This document shows positions 8,145 through 16,844 of a stretch of 64,000 bases of DNA, one piece after another. The position numbers and the translations under genes are program-made. This DNA comes from Sphingorhabdus sp. YGSMI21 (GTDB taxonomy: Bacteria; Pseudomonadota; Alphaproteobacteria; Sphingomonadales; Sphingomonadaceae): positions 883,001-947,000 of the forward strand of contig NZ_CP022548.1 in NCBI RefSeq assembly GCF_002776575.1, in the 5' to 3' direction. The notes under the pieces are model-generated. The model did not search any database. It was not told the origin of the DNA and saw nothing but the letters and a program-made list of their open reading frames with translations. Numbering within the stretch: position 1 is the first letter of the stretch; the number at the start of each line of letters is the position of its first letter.

Positions 8145-9580
8145 AGGTCCGCAATCCCCGCACCGGTGAAGCGGACTATGAATTCACCCCCGTGGACAGC
8201 CAGGGGGTCGCCGCTGCCGCCAAACGCCTGCGCCGGCACCAGCCCGAATGGGCCGCCATGCCGCTTGCCGAACGCAGCGCCATCCTGCTGCGTTGGGCTG
8301 ATGCGATAGAGAAACATGCCGGCGCGATCATCGGCCAGCTGACCATCGATACCGGCAGGGCGGGCATCGCGGCAATCGAGGTCGGCGGCGTGCCGGGGAC
8401 GATCCGGCGCTGGGCCGAACAGGCCCCCGAGATTATCGCGCGCCACTCGCCTTCCGAAATCCAGTCGGCCAACCCGACCGTTATCAACAGCACGCGGCTG
8501 GTTCCCTTTGCATTGTTCGGTGCGATAGCCCCGTGGAACTTTCCGATGACGCTCAGTACCATCGACGCGATCCCGGCGTTATTTGCCGGCTGCGCCGCGC
8601 TGATCAAACCCTCCGAGATAACCCCGCGATTTGTCGAACCGTTGCGGGCGAGTATCGCCGAAGTCCCGGAACTGGCGAAAGTGCTGGAGATTGTCGTCGG
8701 TGATGCCACCACCGGCGAGGCTCTGGTCGCCAATGTCGACTATGTCTGCTTCACCGGCTCGGTTGCGACCGGTCGCAAGGTTGCAGTGGCCGCAGCAGAG
8801 GCGTTCATTCCTGCCAATCTCGAACTGGGCGGCAAGGATCCGATGATCATAATGGCCAGCGCCGATCCCGTCGAAGCGGCCAGAACAGCGCTCCGGGCCA
8901 GCATCCTCGCGACCGGACAGGCGTGCCAGTCGATCGAACGGCTCTATGTGGCCCGCCCGATCTACGACAAATTCCTCGAGACCCTGGTAAACGAAGCGGA
9001 GAAAGTGCGACTCAACTATCCGGATATCCACCAGGGCGAGATCGGACCGTTTATCTTCGCGCCGCAAGGACAGAAAATCGCCGAGCAGATTACCGAAGCC
9101 AAGGAAAAGGGCGCGCGCATTCTGGCCGGGGGAACCGTCGAAATATTGGGCGGCGGCACCTATTTGCGACCCACCGTGATCGCCGATGTCACGCCGGACA
9201 TGGCCATCGTCCGCGATGAAAGCTTCGGGCCGGTGCTGCCGGTCATCCCCTTTGACGACGTCGAAGACGCGATCGCTCAGGCCAATGACACCATCTATGG
9301 CCTGTCCGCAGCGGTTCTGGCGGGCAGCACGGAAGAAGCGGAGGCGGTTGGCACACGGCTGGAAGCCGGCGCCATCTCGATCAACGACGGATCGATGACG
9401 GCAATGGTCTGGGATGCGGAAAATTCGAGCTTCAAAATGTCGGGCATGGGACCTTCGCGTATGGGCGAGAGCGGCCTCACCCGCTTCTTCCGCAAGCAGG
9501 CGCTGATCCGCCAGACCACGAGCCCGGCACGGATACAGGATTTCGCCGAAGAAAATTTTGCGGGCGATGGTCGCCCGTGA
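8141..9580 (+). CDS. NAD(P)-dependent aldehyde dehydrogenase
   Basis: 479 residues, the normal length for the family. It oxidises an aldehyde to the acid. Markers are APWNFPMTLS and the LIKPSE cofactor loop, FTGSVATGRKVA, the general-base glutamate in LELGGKDP, the catalytic cysteine in GQACQSIE, and ESFGPVLPV. Its start overlaps the previous stop (ATGA) and its end overlaps the next start (GTGA). The aldehyde probably arises inside this pathway; its identity cannot be told from sequence. Confidence 0.93.
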   Translation: MKVRNPRTGEADYEFTPVDSQGVAAAAKRLRRHQPEWAAMPLAERSAILLRWADAIEKHAGAIIGQLTIDTGRAGIAAIEVGGVPGTIRRWAEQAPEIIARHSPSEIQSANPTVINSTRLVPFALFGAIAPWNFPMTLSTIDAIPALFAGCAALIKPSEITPRFVEPLRASIAEVPELAKVLEIVVGDATTGEALVANVDYVCFTGSVATGRKVAVAAAEAFIPANLELGGKDPMIIMASADPVEAARTALRASILATGQACQSIERLYVARPIYDKFLETLVNEAEKVRLNYPDIHQGEIGPFIFAPQGQKIAEQITEAKEKGARILAGGTVEILGGGTYLRPTVIADVTPDMAIVRDESFGPVLPVIPFDDVEDAIAQANDTIYGLSAAVLAGSTEEAEAVGTRLEAGAISINDGSMTAMVWDAENSSFKMSGMGPSRMGESGLTRFFRKQALIRQTTSPARIQDFAEENFAGDGRP

Positions 9581-10032
9581 GCGGTTGGCGCGCCCTGATG
9601 GCCGAGAATATGCCAAATATGCTGGCGCATGAAGGCCGCTGGGAAGGTATTTACCGCCATCAGGACGACAAAGGCAATCTGCTCGACGAACATCGCACCC
9701 TTACCCGTTGCGAATTTCCCGACGACGGCGAATTTGCCTATATCCAGCATAATGACCTGATTTGGGCCGACGGCCGCAAGCAGCATTTCGAATTTGGCGG
9801 CGTTTATCGGGACGGCCGGCTCTATTGGGAAACCGATCGCTTCTCAGGCTATGGCTGGGAAAGCGACGGGCTGATATTGTTGCGACTTGACCGGAACGAT
9901 GCGCCCGGTGAACGCTATACCGAAATGATCGAGATCGCCGGAAACGGACAATCAAGGGCACGAACCTGGCAATGGTTCCACGACGGCACACCCTATCGAC
10001 GGACTTTATGTGACGAGCAACGACTAGCATAG
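9577..10032 (+). CDS. Small lipocalin-like protein of unknown function (paralogue 2)
   Basis: 151 residues from a GTG at 9577 that overlaps the aldehyde dehydrogenase stop, or 144 residues from ATG 9598. The second start aligns better with the paralogue at 3682-4182 (MAENMPNMLAHEG against ENMPLLARHEG). Shared features include HEG.W.GIY, WADG, YRD.R.YW and RTWQWFHDG. No signal peptide, no cysteine pair and no obvious catalytic motif. The presence of one copy in each of the two divergent operons suggests a role tied to a common substrate or carrier function. Confidence 0.7.
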   Translation: MSGWRALMAENMPNMLAHEGRWEGIYRHQDDKGNLLDEHRTLTRCEFPDDGEFAYIQHNDLIWADGRKQHFEFGGVYRDGRLYWETDRFSGYGWESDGLILLRLDRNDAPGERYTEMIEIAGNGQSRARTWQWFHDGTPYRRTLCDEQRLA

Positions 10033-10043
10033 GAGCATGGCAA

Positions 10044-11231
10044 ATGGGCGTAGAACTGCAGCATCCGATGAAACCGGAACTGAAACCCGACGAGGCGGCG
10101 CGGGGACGGTTCGTCTCCGGTATCCGTTCTTTCATACTCAATGACCTCGCGGGGGATCTGAGAACGGCCTATGACAAACGGGCGGCACCCGCCTTTGCCC
10201 GCGAGACCGGCCGTGCACCCGAAACCAGCAACGAGGCCCACAAGGCGCTGCGCGGCGATGCTGCCTTCAATATCTATTCTGCCATGCGGGTGCAGGCGCA
10301 GAAAATGGTCTGGAACGCCGCGGGTTCCGTGGTGGCCCGCGATATCGCGCGGATGGAGGCCGAGGCAGCAAAGGTCGAGGGGGCTTCCGGCTCGCTGACG
10401 CTCAACCCCGATCTCGATATCCCGCGCAATATCGACGGCATCGAGGTGCATCTGATGCCCGGCAGCTATACACGCGGCGGAGATTCGCTCGAAGCCGGGG
10501 CCGTGTATGATCAGGGCCTGGCGGTCTTTTCCATGGGCCTGATGGGTGCCAATCTCGACGATATCGGCCTCTCGATGGCTGCTTATGTATCAGGCAAATT
10601 CCCGGATTTCAGGCCGGAACATATTTTGGATACCGGCTGCACCATCGGCCACAATACCCTGCCATGGAAACAGACCTATCCCGAAGCCCATGTCGAAGCC
10701 ATCGACGCGGCTGCCGGGGGACTGCGCTATGCTTCGGCGCGCGCCAAGATGCAGGGGCAGGAAGTGCACTTCAGGCAAATGTCCGCCGAGGCGCTGGACT
10801 ATGAAGACGCGAGCTTTGATCTGGTTTTCTCGTCGATGTTCCTGCACGAACTTTCAAGGAAGGCACGCACAGCGGCTTTCGAGGAGGCCTATCGGGTGCT
10901 CAAGCCCGGCGGTCTGCTGTTGCACATGGAACTGCCGCCGAACGGGCAGATGAACGCTTTCGACGGTTTCTATCTCGACTGGGACAGCTGGTATAATAAC
11001 GAACCCTTTTACAAGGGCTTCCGGGATGAAGACCCCAAAGAGCTTTGCGAGAAGGGTGGCTTCGACCCGGACGATTATTTCCAGTTCGTTGTCCCCAGCA
11101 TCGGCGTCTACGGGGCCGATGCAGTGACCGATGCCATCGCAGATGAAGCCGCAAATGCGGTCGACAGCGAAACCACCGGACGGCTTGCCGAAGGTATCAT
11201 GTGGTTCGGTTTCGGGGCCTGGAAACGATGA
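10044..11231 (+). CDS. SAM-dependent methyltransferase, duplicated type with small partner (1)
   Basis: 395 residues. The SAM-binding loop is ILDTGCTIG at 194-202, followed by VEAIDAA and FDLVFSSMFLHE. The first 190 residues are a specific N-terminal domain shared with the protein at 15612-16844 (LNP...IPR, H.MPGSY). Good ribosome site AGGAG nine bases upstream. It is followed by an 84-residue gene that overlaps the stop, the same arrangement as the other copy. The acceptor is unknown. In a degradative cluster it might move a methyl group, or use the fold for another reaction. Confidence 0.8.
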   Translation: MGVELQHPMKPELKPDEAARGRFVSGIRSFILNDLAGDLRTAYDKRAAPAFARETGRAPETSNEAHKALRGDAAFNIYSAMRVQAQKMVWNAAGSVVARDIARMEAEAAKVEGASGSLTLNPDLDIPRNIDGIEVHLMPGSYTRGGDSLEAGAVYDQGLAVFSMGLMGANLDDIGLSMAAYVSGKFPDFRPEHILDTGCTIGHNTLPWKQTYPEAHVEAIDAAAGGLRYASARAKMQGQEVHFRQMSAEALDYEDASFDLVFSSMFLHELSRKARTAAFEEAYRVLKPGGLLLHMELPPNGQMNAFDGFYLDWDSWYNNEPFYKGFRDEDPKELCEKGGFDPDDYFQFVVPSIGVYGADAVTDAIADEAANAVDSETTGRLAEGIMWFGFGAWKR

Positions 11232-11482
11232 TGACAGAACCCGCTTTCAAACCCGATGGCACACCGAAGGACATCTACGGTCCCGATGGCAAACCGAAAT
11301 TTTTCGACGATCCGGGTATGGACCGGTTCGTCGCCGTTATCATGAACATGGCGCAGGAGATGTGGGTGCAGGAGGAACGCCTCATGACACTGGAAGGTCG
11401 CGAGCCGGATCCTGCAGACCGGGAAGCGAAGATGAAAATATTCATAGAACGAATTTTTGCGCCGTTGCGCGAAGGAGCCTGA
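11228..11482 (+). CDS. Small helical partner protein of methyltransferase 1
   Basis: 84 residues starting ATGATG, overlapping the methyltransferase stop. The middle (FVAVIMNMAQEMWVQEERLMTLE) reads as an amphipathic helix or coiled coil and matches in pattern the middle of the 120-residue protein at 15253-15615 (LSILMAVVGEVSVLRERMDTVE). Both lie directly after a methyltransferase of the same family. A subunit or stabilising role for the methyltransferase is inferred from this repeated pairing. No known domain recognised. Confidence 0.65.
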   Translation: MMTEPAFKPDGTPKDIYGPDGKPKFFDDPGMDRFVAVIMNMAQEMWVQEERLMTLEGREPDPADREAKMKIFIERIFAPLREGA

Positions 11483-11485
11483 TTG

Positions 11486-12508
11486 ATGAAAGTTTGGGAA
11501 ATCGGTGCACGCACCGGAATTGACGGCCTGCGCATGGCCGAGCGGGACGAACCCGCAGCCGGAGCCGGGGAATTGCTGGTCAAGGTCACGGCGAGCGGGC
11601 TCAACTACCGCGATCTTATGGTGTTGGCAGGCGACTATGGCAGCGATCTGCCAAAAGATCGTATCCCCCTGTCCGACGGCGTCGGCGTGGTCGAAGCGAT
11701 CGGCGAAGGCGTCTCCGGTTTCACCATCGGCGACCGGGTCACCGCGCCGCATTTTCTGAACTGGCTCGCTGGCCCCTATAATTTCGGAATTTTCGGAGCC
11801 GATCTCGGTGTGACAGCCGATGGCTGGCTGGCCGAGAAAATCACGCTTCCGGCCAGCGCCGCCATTGTTCTGCCCGATGCCGTCGACGACCAGACCGCTG
11901 CTTCGCTTTCGGTTGTCGCCGGAACCGTCTGGCACGCCATGGTCGTGTTCGGCGCGGTAAAGCCAGGCGAGCTCGTCCTCGCCCAGGGAACCGGCGGTGT
12001 ATCGATTTTCGCCCTGCAGCTGGCCAAGGCGCTGGGTGCCGATTTTGCCATTAGCTCATCCAGCGACGAGAAGCTGGCGCGCGCGAAAGAAATGGGGGCC
12101 GACTATGCCATCAACTATCGCAAACGACCGGATTGGGCGGCCGCCCTGCTGGAAGAAACCGGCGGTCGCGGCGCGGACGTCGTGGTCGACACGCTCGGTT
12201 TTCCTGCCCTGGGAGAAACGGTCGCGGCCACCGGAGTGAACGGTCGCATAGGCACAGTGGGCGCGCTATCGGGAACACCCCAGGCCACGGCGAGCGCCAG
12301 TCAGGGTGCAATCATCGGCAAGAATATAACGATCAAGGGCATTGCGTCGGGTAGCCGCGCAATGACAGCCGCGGCCATTGCAGTGATCGCCGAACATGGC
12401 ATCAGCAATCCCGTCGACCAGCAATTTTCCTTCTCGGACGCGCCGGCGGCCTTTCGCCATCTCCAGAGCGGCTCTCATTTCGGGAAAATTCTGATCCGAC
12501 CGGATTGA
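11486..12508 (+). CDS. Medium-chain NAD(P)H-dependent reductase/dehydrogenase (quinone-reductase-like)
   Basis: 340 residues of the zinc-less MDR type. It has GLNYRDLMVL and SDGVGVVEAIGEGV early, LAQGTGGVSIFALQLAK as nucleotide fold, and a closing HFGKILIRP. The ligands of a catalytic zinc are not seen, so it probably reduces a C=C or quinone rather than oxidising an alcohol. ATG at 11486 follows GAAGGAG; a TTG one codon earlier is less likely. Last gene of the operon that begins at 5660, facing the monooxygenase gene tail to tail with an 11-base gap. Confidence 0.88.
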   Translation: MKVWEIGARTGIDGLRMAERDEPAAGAGELLVKVTASGLNYRDLMVLAGDYGSDLPKDRIPLSDGVGVVEAIGEGVSGFTIGDRVTAPHFLNWLAGPYNFGIFGADLGVTADGWLAEKITLPASAAIVLPDAVDDQTAASLSVVAGTVWHAMVVFGAVKPGELVLAQGTGGVSIFALQLAKALGADFAISSSSDEKLARAKEMGADYAINYRKRPDWAAALLEETGGRGADVVVDTLGFPALGETVAATGVNGRIGTVGALSGTPQATASASQGAIIGKNITIKGIASGSRAMTAAAIAVIAEHGISNPVDQQFSFSDAPAAFRHLQSGSHFGKILIRPD

Positions 12509-12519
12509 TCGGCTGCGCC

Positions 12520-13683
12520 CTACAAAGGGGCGATAACCGGATTGAACGCCATCATCTCCATATTGTTCATCGGCGCAGAGGCCGGTTTGAACAGGTCCGG
12601 ATCTATCGCCTGCGTAACCTGGCCCTGCACAAGAGATGCGGCGTGGACCTGTTCGGTGCGCGGTTGCCGCGCGGCTTCGTAGCGCGCAATTGCCAGGTCT
12701 GTATCGGATTCCAGCGTCAGCGCCCGGGCCAGAATATAGCCGTCCTCGATCGCCATGGCCGCGCCCATGCCCAGAAAAGGGAGCATGGCGTGCGCTGCAT
12801 CACCCATTAACACCGTCCGTCCGCGCGACCAGCTGGCCAGTGGTTTGCGATCGTAGAGACCCCATTTGATGATATTTGAGGCGTGCCCGATCAGACCACG
12901 CACATCCTCATGCCATCCTTCAAATGCCTGTGCCAGTTCGGCTTGCGTGGCACCGATCGACCAGCCTTCCGGCACCGGCTCCTTCGTCTCCACAAGTCCG
13001 GCGCAGTTGACGACTTCGCCGTTGCACATGGTGTAGCGGTTGAAAGTCCGCTGCGGACCGATAAAAATGGCGCTGCGTCCCAGCGCCATAAACGGGCGTG
13101 CCGCATCCATCGGAACCAGAAAGCGATAGGCGACATGATCGGTAAAACGCGGCTGGTCGCCGGGCCAGAGTATCGCCCGAACGGCGGATCGGACGCCATC
13201 GGCCCCCACCAGAAAATCGCCTGTGGCCGTCTCTCCACTGGCAAATTTCGCGGTCACCCTGTCGCCACTTTCTGCAAAGTCGACCAGCTTGCGACCGGTA
13301 AAAATGCGACCGCCGAGCCGTTCCAGCGCGGCAATCAGGACCTGCTGCAGATCGGCCCGGTAGATGTGGCGGACTATATCGGCCGTTCCGTCATCCGCCC
13401 GTCCGTCGCCCGTGTCAAAATCACCCATCAACAGCCGGGCATTTTTGTAGTGGAGAAACGGCAGGACACCTGCGGGGCAGGCTCTGTCCGCAACAGCGCC
13501 CTGCAGGTCCAGCGCGCGGAATACATGTTGAGCACCCAGGCCGAGGGTCAGGCCTGCACCGGTTTCCTCAAGCCTGCCAGCCGCTTCGTGGACCTGGACA
13601 TCCATCCCTTGCTGCCGCAGCGCAATTGCTGCCGTCAGTCCGCCGAGCCCGGCTCCGATGATCAAGACTTTCATCGCGCGCAT
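12520..13683 (-). CDS. FAD-dependent monooxygenase (salicylate/6-hydroxynicotinate hydroxylase type)
   Basis: 387 residues, class A flavoprotein hydroxylase. IIGAGLGGLTAAIAL at the N-terminus binds the ADP of FAD, LVGADGVRS is the DG motif, and VLMGDAAHAMLPFLGMGA the second FAD contact. It has no membrane segment. The family hydroxylates, often with decarboxylation, small aromatic or N-heteroaromatic acids with NAD(P)H and O2, so it is the best candidate in the island for the first oxidation of an aromatic ring. The ATG at 13683 follows GAAGG; an alternative is ATG 13674. Second gene of a two-gene operon from 14419. Confidence 0.9.
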   Translation of the reverse strand: MRAMKVLIIGAGLGGLTAAIALRQQGMDVQVHEAAGRLEETGAGLTLGLGAQHVFRALDLQGAVADRACPAGVLPFLHYKNARLLMGDFDTGDGRADDGTADIVRHIYRADLQQVLIAALERLGGRIFTGRKLVDFAESGDRVTAKFASGETATGDFLVGADGVRSAVRAILWPGDQPRFTDHVAYRFLVPMDAARPFMALGRSAIFIGPQRTFNRYTMCNGEVVNCAGLVETKEPVPEGWSIGATQAELAQAFEGWHEDVRGLIGHASNIIKWGLYDRKPLASWSRGRTVLMGDAAHAMLPFLGMGAAMAIEDGYILARALTLESDTDLAIARYEAARQPRTEQVHAASLVQGQVTQAIDPDLFKPASAPMNNMEMMAFNPVIAPL

Positions 13684-13690
13684 TTGACCT

Positions 13691-14419
13691 TCAGCGCTTC
13701 AGCTCGACCAGCTCGTACCAGGTCATCATATAGCCGCCGACGCCACCCTGCACGAAAATGCCGTCCTCATCATCGGTGATCCAGACGTCATAAGGGGGAT
13801 GTTCGCCAGCCATACCGCCCGTGCCGGGAACGATGCTGGCATCATCGATGAACTGCAGATGCTTGCAGGCGAAGGTGCCCGCCGGAACCGTCACCTCCTC
13901 CTTGCCGATATAGAGTGCACCGATTTTTACCTGGGCAATTTGCGGGGGCGTGGCGCCGCGATGATCGGGGGAAGGCAGATAGAAATTCAACAATTTCTTG
14001 TCCCCGTCCTGCCACTGGAGTGTCGAGAGCATATAGCCGTCGGACGCGATCGGATGCGTGCCGAAGCCGGTCAGCGGCAGTTCCGCCTTCACCCGCTGCG
14101 ACAGGCGCCCGATAGACGGTCCAAAGCTTTCCATCTCTACATCGGTTCCGTCGAAGCGCATCCAGCCGGATCCCATGAAAGCATCGCCAACTGTGAGCCG
14201 GACATGCAAATCCATTGGCTGGCTGTTCTCGTCCAGCGAATAGATGACGTCGCGCATCACCGTTGGCTCCGGCTCTTCAATTTCGCAATGGGCACGCAGA
14301 GTCACCTTGCCGTCGCCGTGCCGCGTAAACATGAAGGTCTCGAAGCCCCGGTTCTTCCCCTCCATTCCGGGTTTGCGCGATGTATAGTCCAGACGCCCTT
14401 CGATGATGCGATGCTTCAT
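13691..14419 (-). CDS. Conserved protein of unknown function (weakly DUF3108-like)
   Basis: 242 residues, no signal peptide, predicted mostly beta. The C-terminal third (EEVTVPAGTFACKHLQFI ... YDVWITDD) resembles the pattern of DUF3108-type proteins, but I would not assign it firmly. ATG follows AAGGAG. It is the first gene of a leftward operon with the FAD monooxygenase, and its start is 54 bases from operator O2. No catalytic motif recognised. Confidence 0.6.
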   Translation of the reverse strand: MKHRIIEGRLDYTSRKPGMEGKNRGFETFMFTRHGDGKVTLRAHCEIEEPEPTVMRDVIYSLDENSQPMDLHVRLTVGDAFMGSGWMRFDGTDVEMESFGPSIGRLSQRVKAELPLTGFGTHPIASDGYMLSTLQWQDGDKKLLNFYLPSPDHRGATPPQIAQVKIGALYIGKEEVTVPAGTFACKHLQFIDDASIVPGTGGMAGEHPPYDVWITDDEDGIFVQGGVGGYMMTWYELVELKR

Positions 14420-14473
14420 GCCAATTTCTCCTTGTCTTTGTCATGCCAGCCGATTATCGGATTGCCAAGAATA

Positions 14474-14489
14474 ATTTGTCCGGACAAGT
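14474..14489. promoter_or_regulatory. Operator O2, divergent promoter region
   Basis: ATTTGTCCGGACAAGT; the 12-base core TTGTCCGGACAA at 14476-14487 is perfect and the outer arms match except for one base. It lies between the genes starting at 14419 (left) and 14529 (right). AATAAT precedes it in the rightward direction and could be a -10 element. Confidence 0.78.
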
Positions 14490-14528
14490 TATTAGCGACT
14501 TTTTTGGCGATAGACGGGGAATCAGGCC

Positions 14529-15221
14529 ATGGAATTTCTGACCGTAAACGAACTGAGCATTTTGCGCTGGATTCACATCCTGGCGATGGTTTACTGGCTC
14601 GGCGGCGAATGGGGCGTGTTCCAGACAAGCTATAATGTCACCAACCGCAATCTGTCGCTCGACGAGCGCAAGCGCCATATGGAAACCGCCTATCGCATCG
14701 ACATATTGGCGCGCACGGGCATTGTGCTGCTGCTCCCTCTCGGATTGCACATGGGCAAGCTTTACGGTTTTGTTCCGATGCTCGAAGGCAGCGGTATCTG
14801 GTGGATGTGGCTGTTTTTCGCAATCTGGCTGGCCATGACGTGGACCGCCTTCATCAAGCGGGAAACCAATATCGGCATTACCGTCACGATGATCGAGGAG
14901 AAGCTCCGCTATCCCCTGATCATCGCCCTGTTCGTCCTGTCCTATCTAGCGTTCCAGGGAAGCGGTCCGATCGTGTCGGGTGAAGGCAACCACTGGTATC
15001 CTGCCAAGATTGCGCTCTATGCCTTTGCCCTGTGCATTGGCCTGTTCCTGCGTCTAGTGATGCGGCGCTGGACGGAACGCTTCCGTATCCTGGCGCAGGG
15101 GCCGGACCCCGTGCAGGAAGCGGCACTGGAGCGGGAAATCGCCCAGGCGCGCTTTGCTGCCTATATCTACTGGATCACGATCGCCGGCGTATGCTTCCTT
15201 GGTGCGGTAAAGCCTTTCTAG
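14529..15221 (+). CDS. Multi-pass membrane protein, CopD-like type (paralogue 1)
   Basis: 230 residues with about six hydrophobic segments. Histidines sit in or near the first (LRWIHILAMVYWLGGEWGVF) and third segments (LPLGLHMGKLYGF), a pattern seen in CopD-like and haem-binding membrane proteins. A second copy is encoded at 23586-24269: both have (I/V)H...WLG...GVF at the same place and end in F-LG--KPF. It stands alone on the right strand, opposite operator O2. Possible haem-bearing electron carrier for a dehydrogenase, or a transporter; this is inference. Confidence 0.65.
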   Translation: MEFLTVNELSILRWIHILAMVYWLGGEWGVFQTSYNVTNRNLSLDERKRHMETAYRIDILARTGIVLLLPLGLHMGKLYGFVPMLEGSGIWWMWLFFAIWLAMTWTAFIKRETNIGITVTMIEEKLRYPLIIALFVLSYLAFQGSGPIVSGEGNHWYPAKIALYAFALCIGLFLRLVMRRWTERFRILAQGPDPVQEAALEREIAQARFAAYIYWITIAGVCFLGAVKPF

Positions 15222-15252
15222 GGCCGCCGCCCGTAGCCGACAGGCACACTGC

Positions 15253-15615
15253 TCAGATTTCCTTGAGTTCCCGGCTTACGTCTTCCACAGGCGGTTCGGC
15301 CTGCTTCAGCTCTTCGACCATCTGGTGCGGTCCGCGCATCACCCTGTAGATATATTCACGGATCATCACACCGCGCTCATAGGCGGCATCCTTGTCGGGA
15401 ACATAGGTTTCGATATCGTCGCGGGAAATCGTACCCTTGGCGTCGAGCAGCCGTTCGACGGTATCCATCCGCTCACGCAGGACCGAAACTTCACCCACCA
15501 CCGCCATAAGAATCGAGAGCATTCTCTCGTCCTGGGGCGCATCGAAATATTCGGGGCGCTTGCCTTTGGCCTTTTTATTGGCCGCCGCCATCCAGTCAAA
15601 TGCTGCTTCGCTCAT
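15253..15615 (-). CDS. Small helical partner protein of methyltransferase 2
   Basis: 120 residues. ATG at 15615 overlaps the methyltransferase stop (ATGA); a longer reading to 15669 runs inside that gene. The centre (LSILMAVVGEVSVLRERMDTVERLLD) looks like a coiled coil and parallels the helix of the 84-residue protein at 11228-11482. The remainder is charged and Glu-rich at the end. Last gene of the leftward operon that begins with the MFS carrier at 20844. A structural or regulatory subunit for the methyltransferase is the simplest reading. Confidence 0.65.
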   Translation of the reverse strand: MSEAAFDWMAAANKKAKGKRPEYFDAPQDERMLSILMAVVGEVSVLRERMDTVERLLDAKGTISRDDIETYVPDKDAAYERGVMIREYIYRVMRGPHQMVEELKQAEPPVEDVSRELKEI

Positions 15616-16844
15616 TCTGCGGCCTCCTGCATTTCGCTCGAATTTTTCCAGGCACCATAAGCATGCCAATAGGCTGCCCGCCCATGATCCTCGTCCTCCC
15701 CGGTCGGCGCTTCGGGGAAAATATCCCGGTCAACGACTGCGCGTACGCCGGTTTCAAACAGCTCCTCGCGTGCAAAGCCGGCTGCCACCATTTCGCCCTT
15801 CATGTCGAGCGCGTGCATCGAGGACCAGAAAGGCTCGTTATTGTTGAAAGCATCCCAGTCGCGCAGAAACTGTTCGAACAAGGGCATGCCGTCATGATAT
15901 TCCGGCTGCTCGAGATGCAGCATCAGCCCGTCGTCGGCGAGCACGCGATAGCCCTCGGATAATATCTTCGGCAAAGCCTTGCCGCTGGTTTCATGCAGGA
16001 ACATCGTCGTCTGCACCCAGTCGAAACTGCCGTCTTCCCAGCGTGAGAGATCTTCGGCATTCGCCTGTATGAACCGGATATTGGTAGCGCCCAGCGATTG
16101 CGCCCGAGCGTGAGCGTAGCGCAGGACCGGCGCCGCCGTATCAATCGCGATGATCTCGCAATTCGGAAAAGCCAGTGCCAGCGGAACGATATTGTGACCG
16201 ATGGTACAGCCGATATCGAGCACGCGGCGCGGTTCCCAGCCGGGCCGGGTCTTCCTGATCCATTCGACCAGCGCCTGTCCACCGCCGTCGGACAGAGCCC
16301 CCAAACCGCCCGCCGTGGTGGCGAACAGCCCGCTGTCATAATTTGCACCGGTGGAGACATCGCCGGGATGTTCTTCACCATGATAGCTGCCTGGCATGCA
16401 GTGGATATCGACCGCGCTCTGGTAGCGAGGAATTTCAATCTCGGGATTCAGCTCCAGCGTATCCCGGCCTTCGTTATATTGCCGTGCCTTGGCGTTGAGT
16501 TCGTCAATCTGGCGCAGCGCGATCGCCCGTCCATTCTGCTGGCGCATCTCCATCGAATTGCGTTTCAACGCCGACCAGAACTGGTGAAAGGGATCGTCAT
16601 TCATCGCATGGCGGATTTCGAACCGGTCTTTCGGTTCCCGTCCATGGTCCTTCCTGAACTTCGGCAGGACGCGGGTATCGTAGGCAAGCTTGTTGCCCGG
16701 TCCGAGCGCACCAGACAGAAATTTGTTGAAATTGGCGAGGAAGTCAAATCGCGCAATTTCGTCATGCGATGGCACCGGCGAAACGCCGTGCCGCGCCACG
16801 GCTGTATAGGGCGGTGCTACGTCGAGCTTGTTGTCACTGCTCAT
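15612..16844 (-). CDS. SAM-dependent methyltransferase, duplicated type with small partner (2)
   Basis: 410 residues, paralogue of the protein at 10044-11231. SAM loop VLDIGCTIGHN at 208-218, then IIAIDTAAPVLRYAHAR and FDWVQTTMFLHET. Shared family marks outside the SAM fold are LNPEIEIPR, IHCMPGSY and FNNNEPF. The N-terminal 200 residues are not part of the minimal methyltransferase fold. It starts within the stop region of the nitrilase-like gene and overlaps its small partner. Acceptor unknown. Confidence 0.8.
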   Translation of the reverse strand: MSSDNKLDVAPPYTAVARHGVSPVPSHDEIARFDFLANFNKFLSGALGPGNKLAYDTRVLPKFRKDHGREPKDRFEIRHAMNDDPFHQFWSALKRNSMEMRQQNGRAIALRQIDELNAKARQYNEGRDTLELNPEIEIPRYQSAVDIHCMPGSYHGEEHPGDVSTGANYDSGLFATTAGGLGALSDGGGQALVEWIRKTRPGWEPRRVLDIGCTIGHNIVPLALAFPNCEIIAIDTAAPVLRYAHARAQSLGATNIRFIQANAEDLSRWEDGSFDWVQTTMFLHETSGKALPKILSEGYRVLADDGLMLHLEQPEYHDGMPLFEQFLRDWDAFNNNEPFWSSMHALDMKGEMVAAGFAREELFETGVRAVVDRDIFPEAPTGEDEDHGRAAYWHAYGAWKNSSEMQEAAE

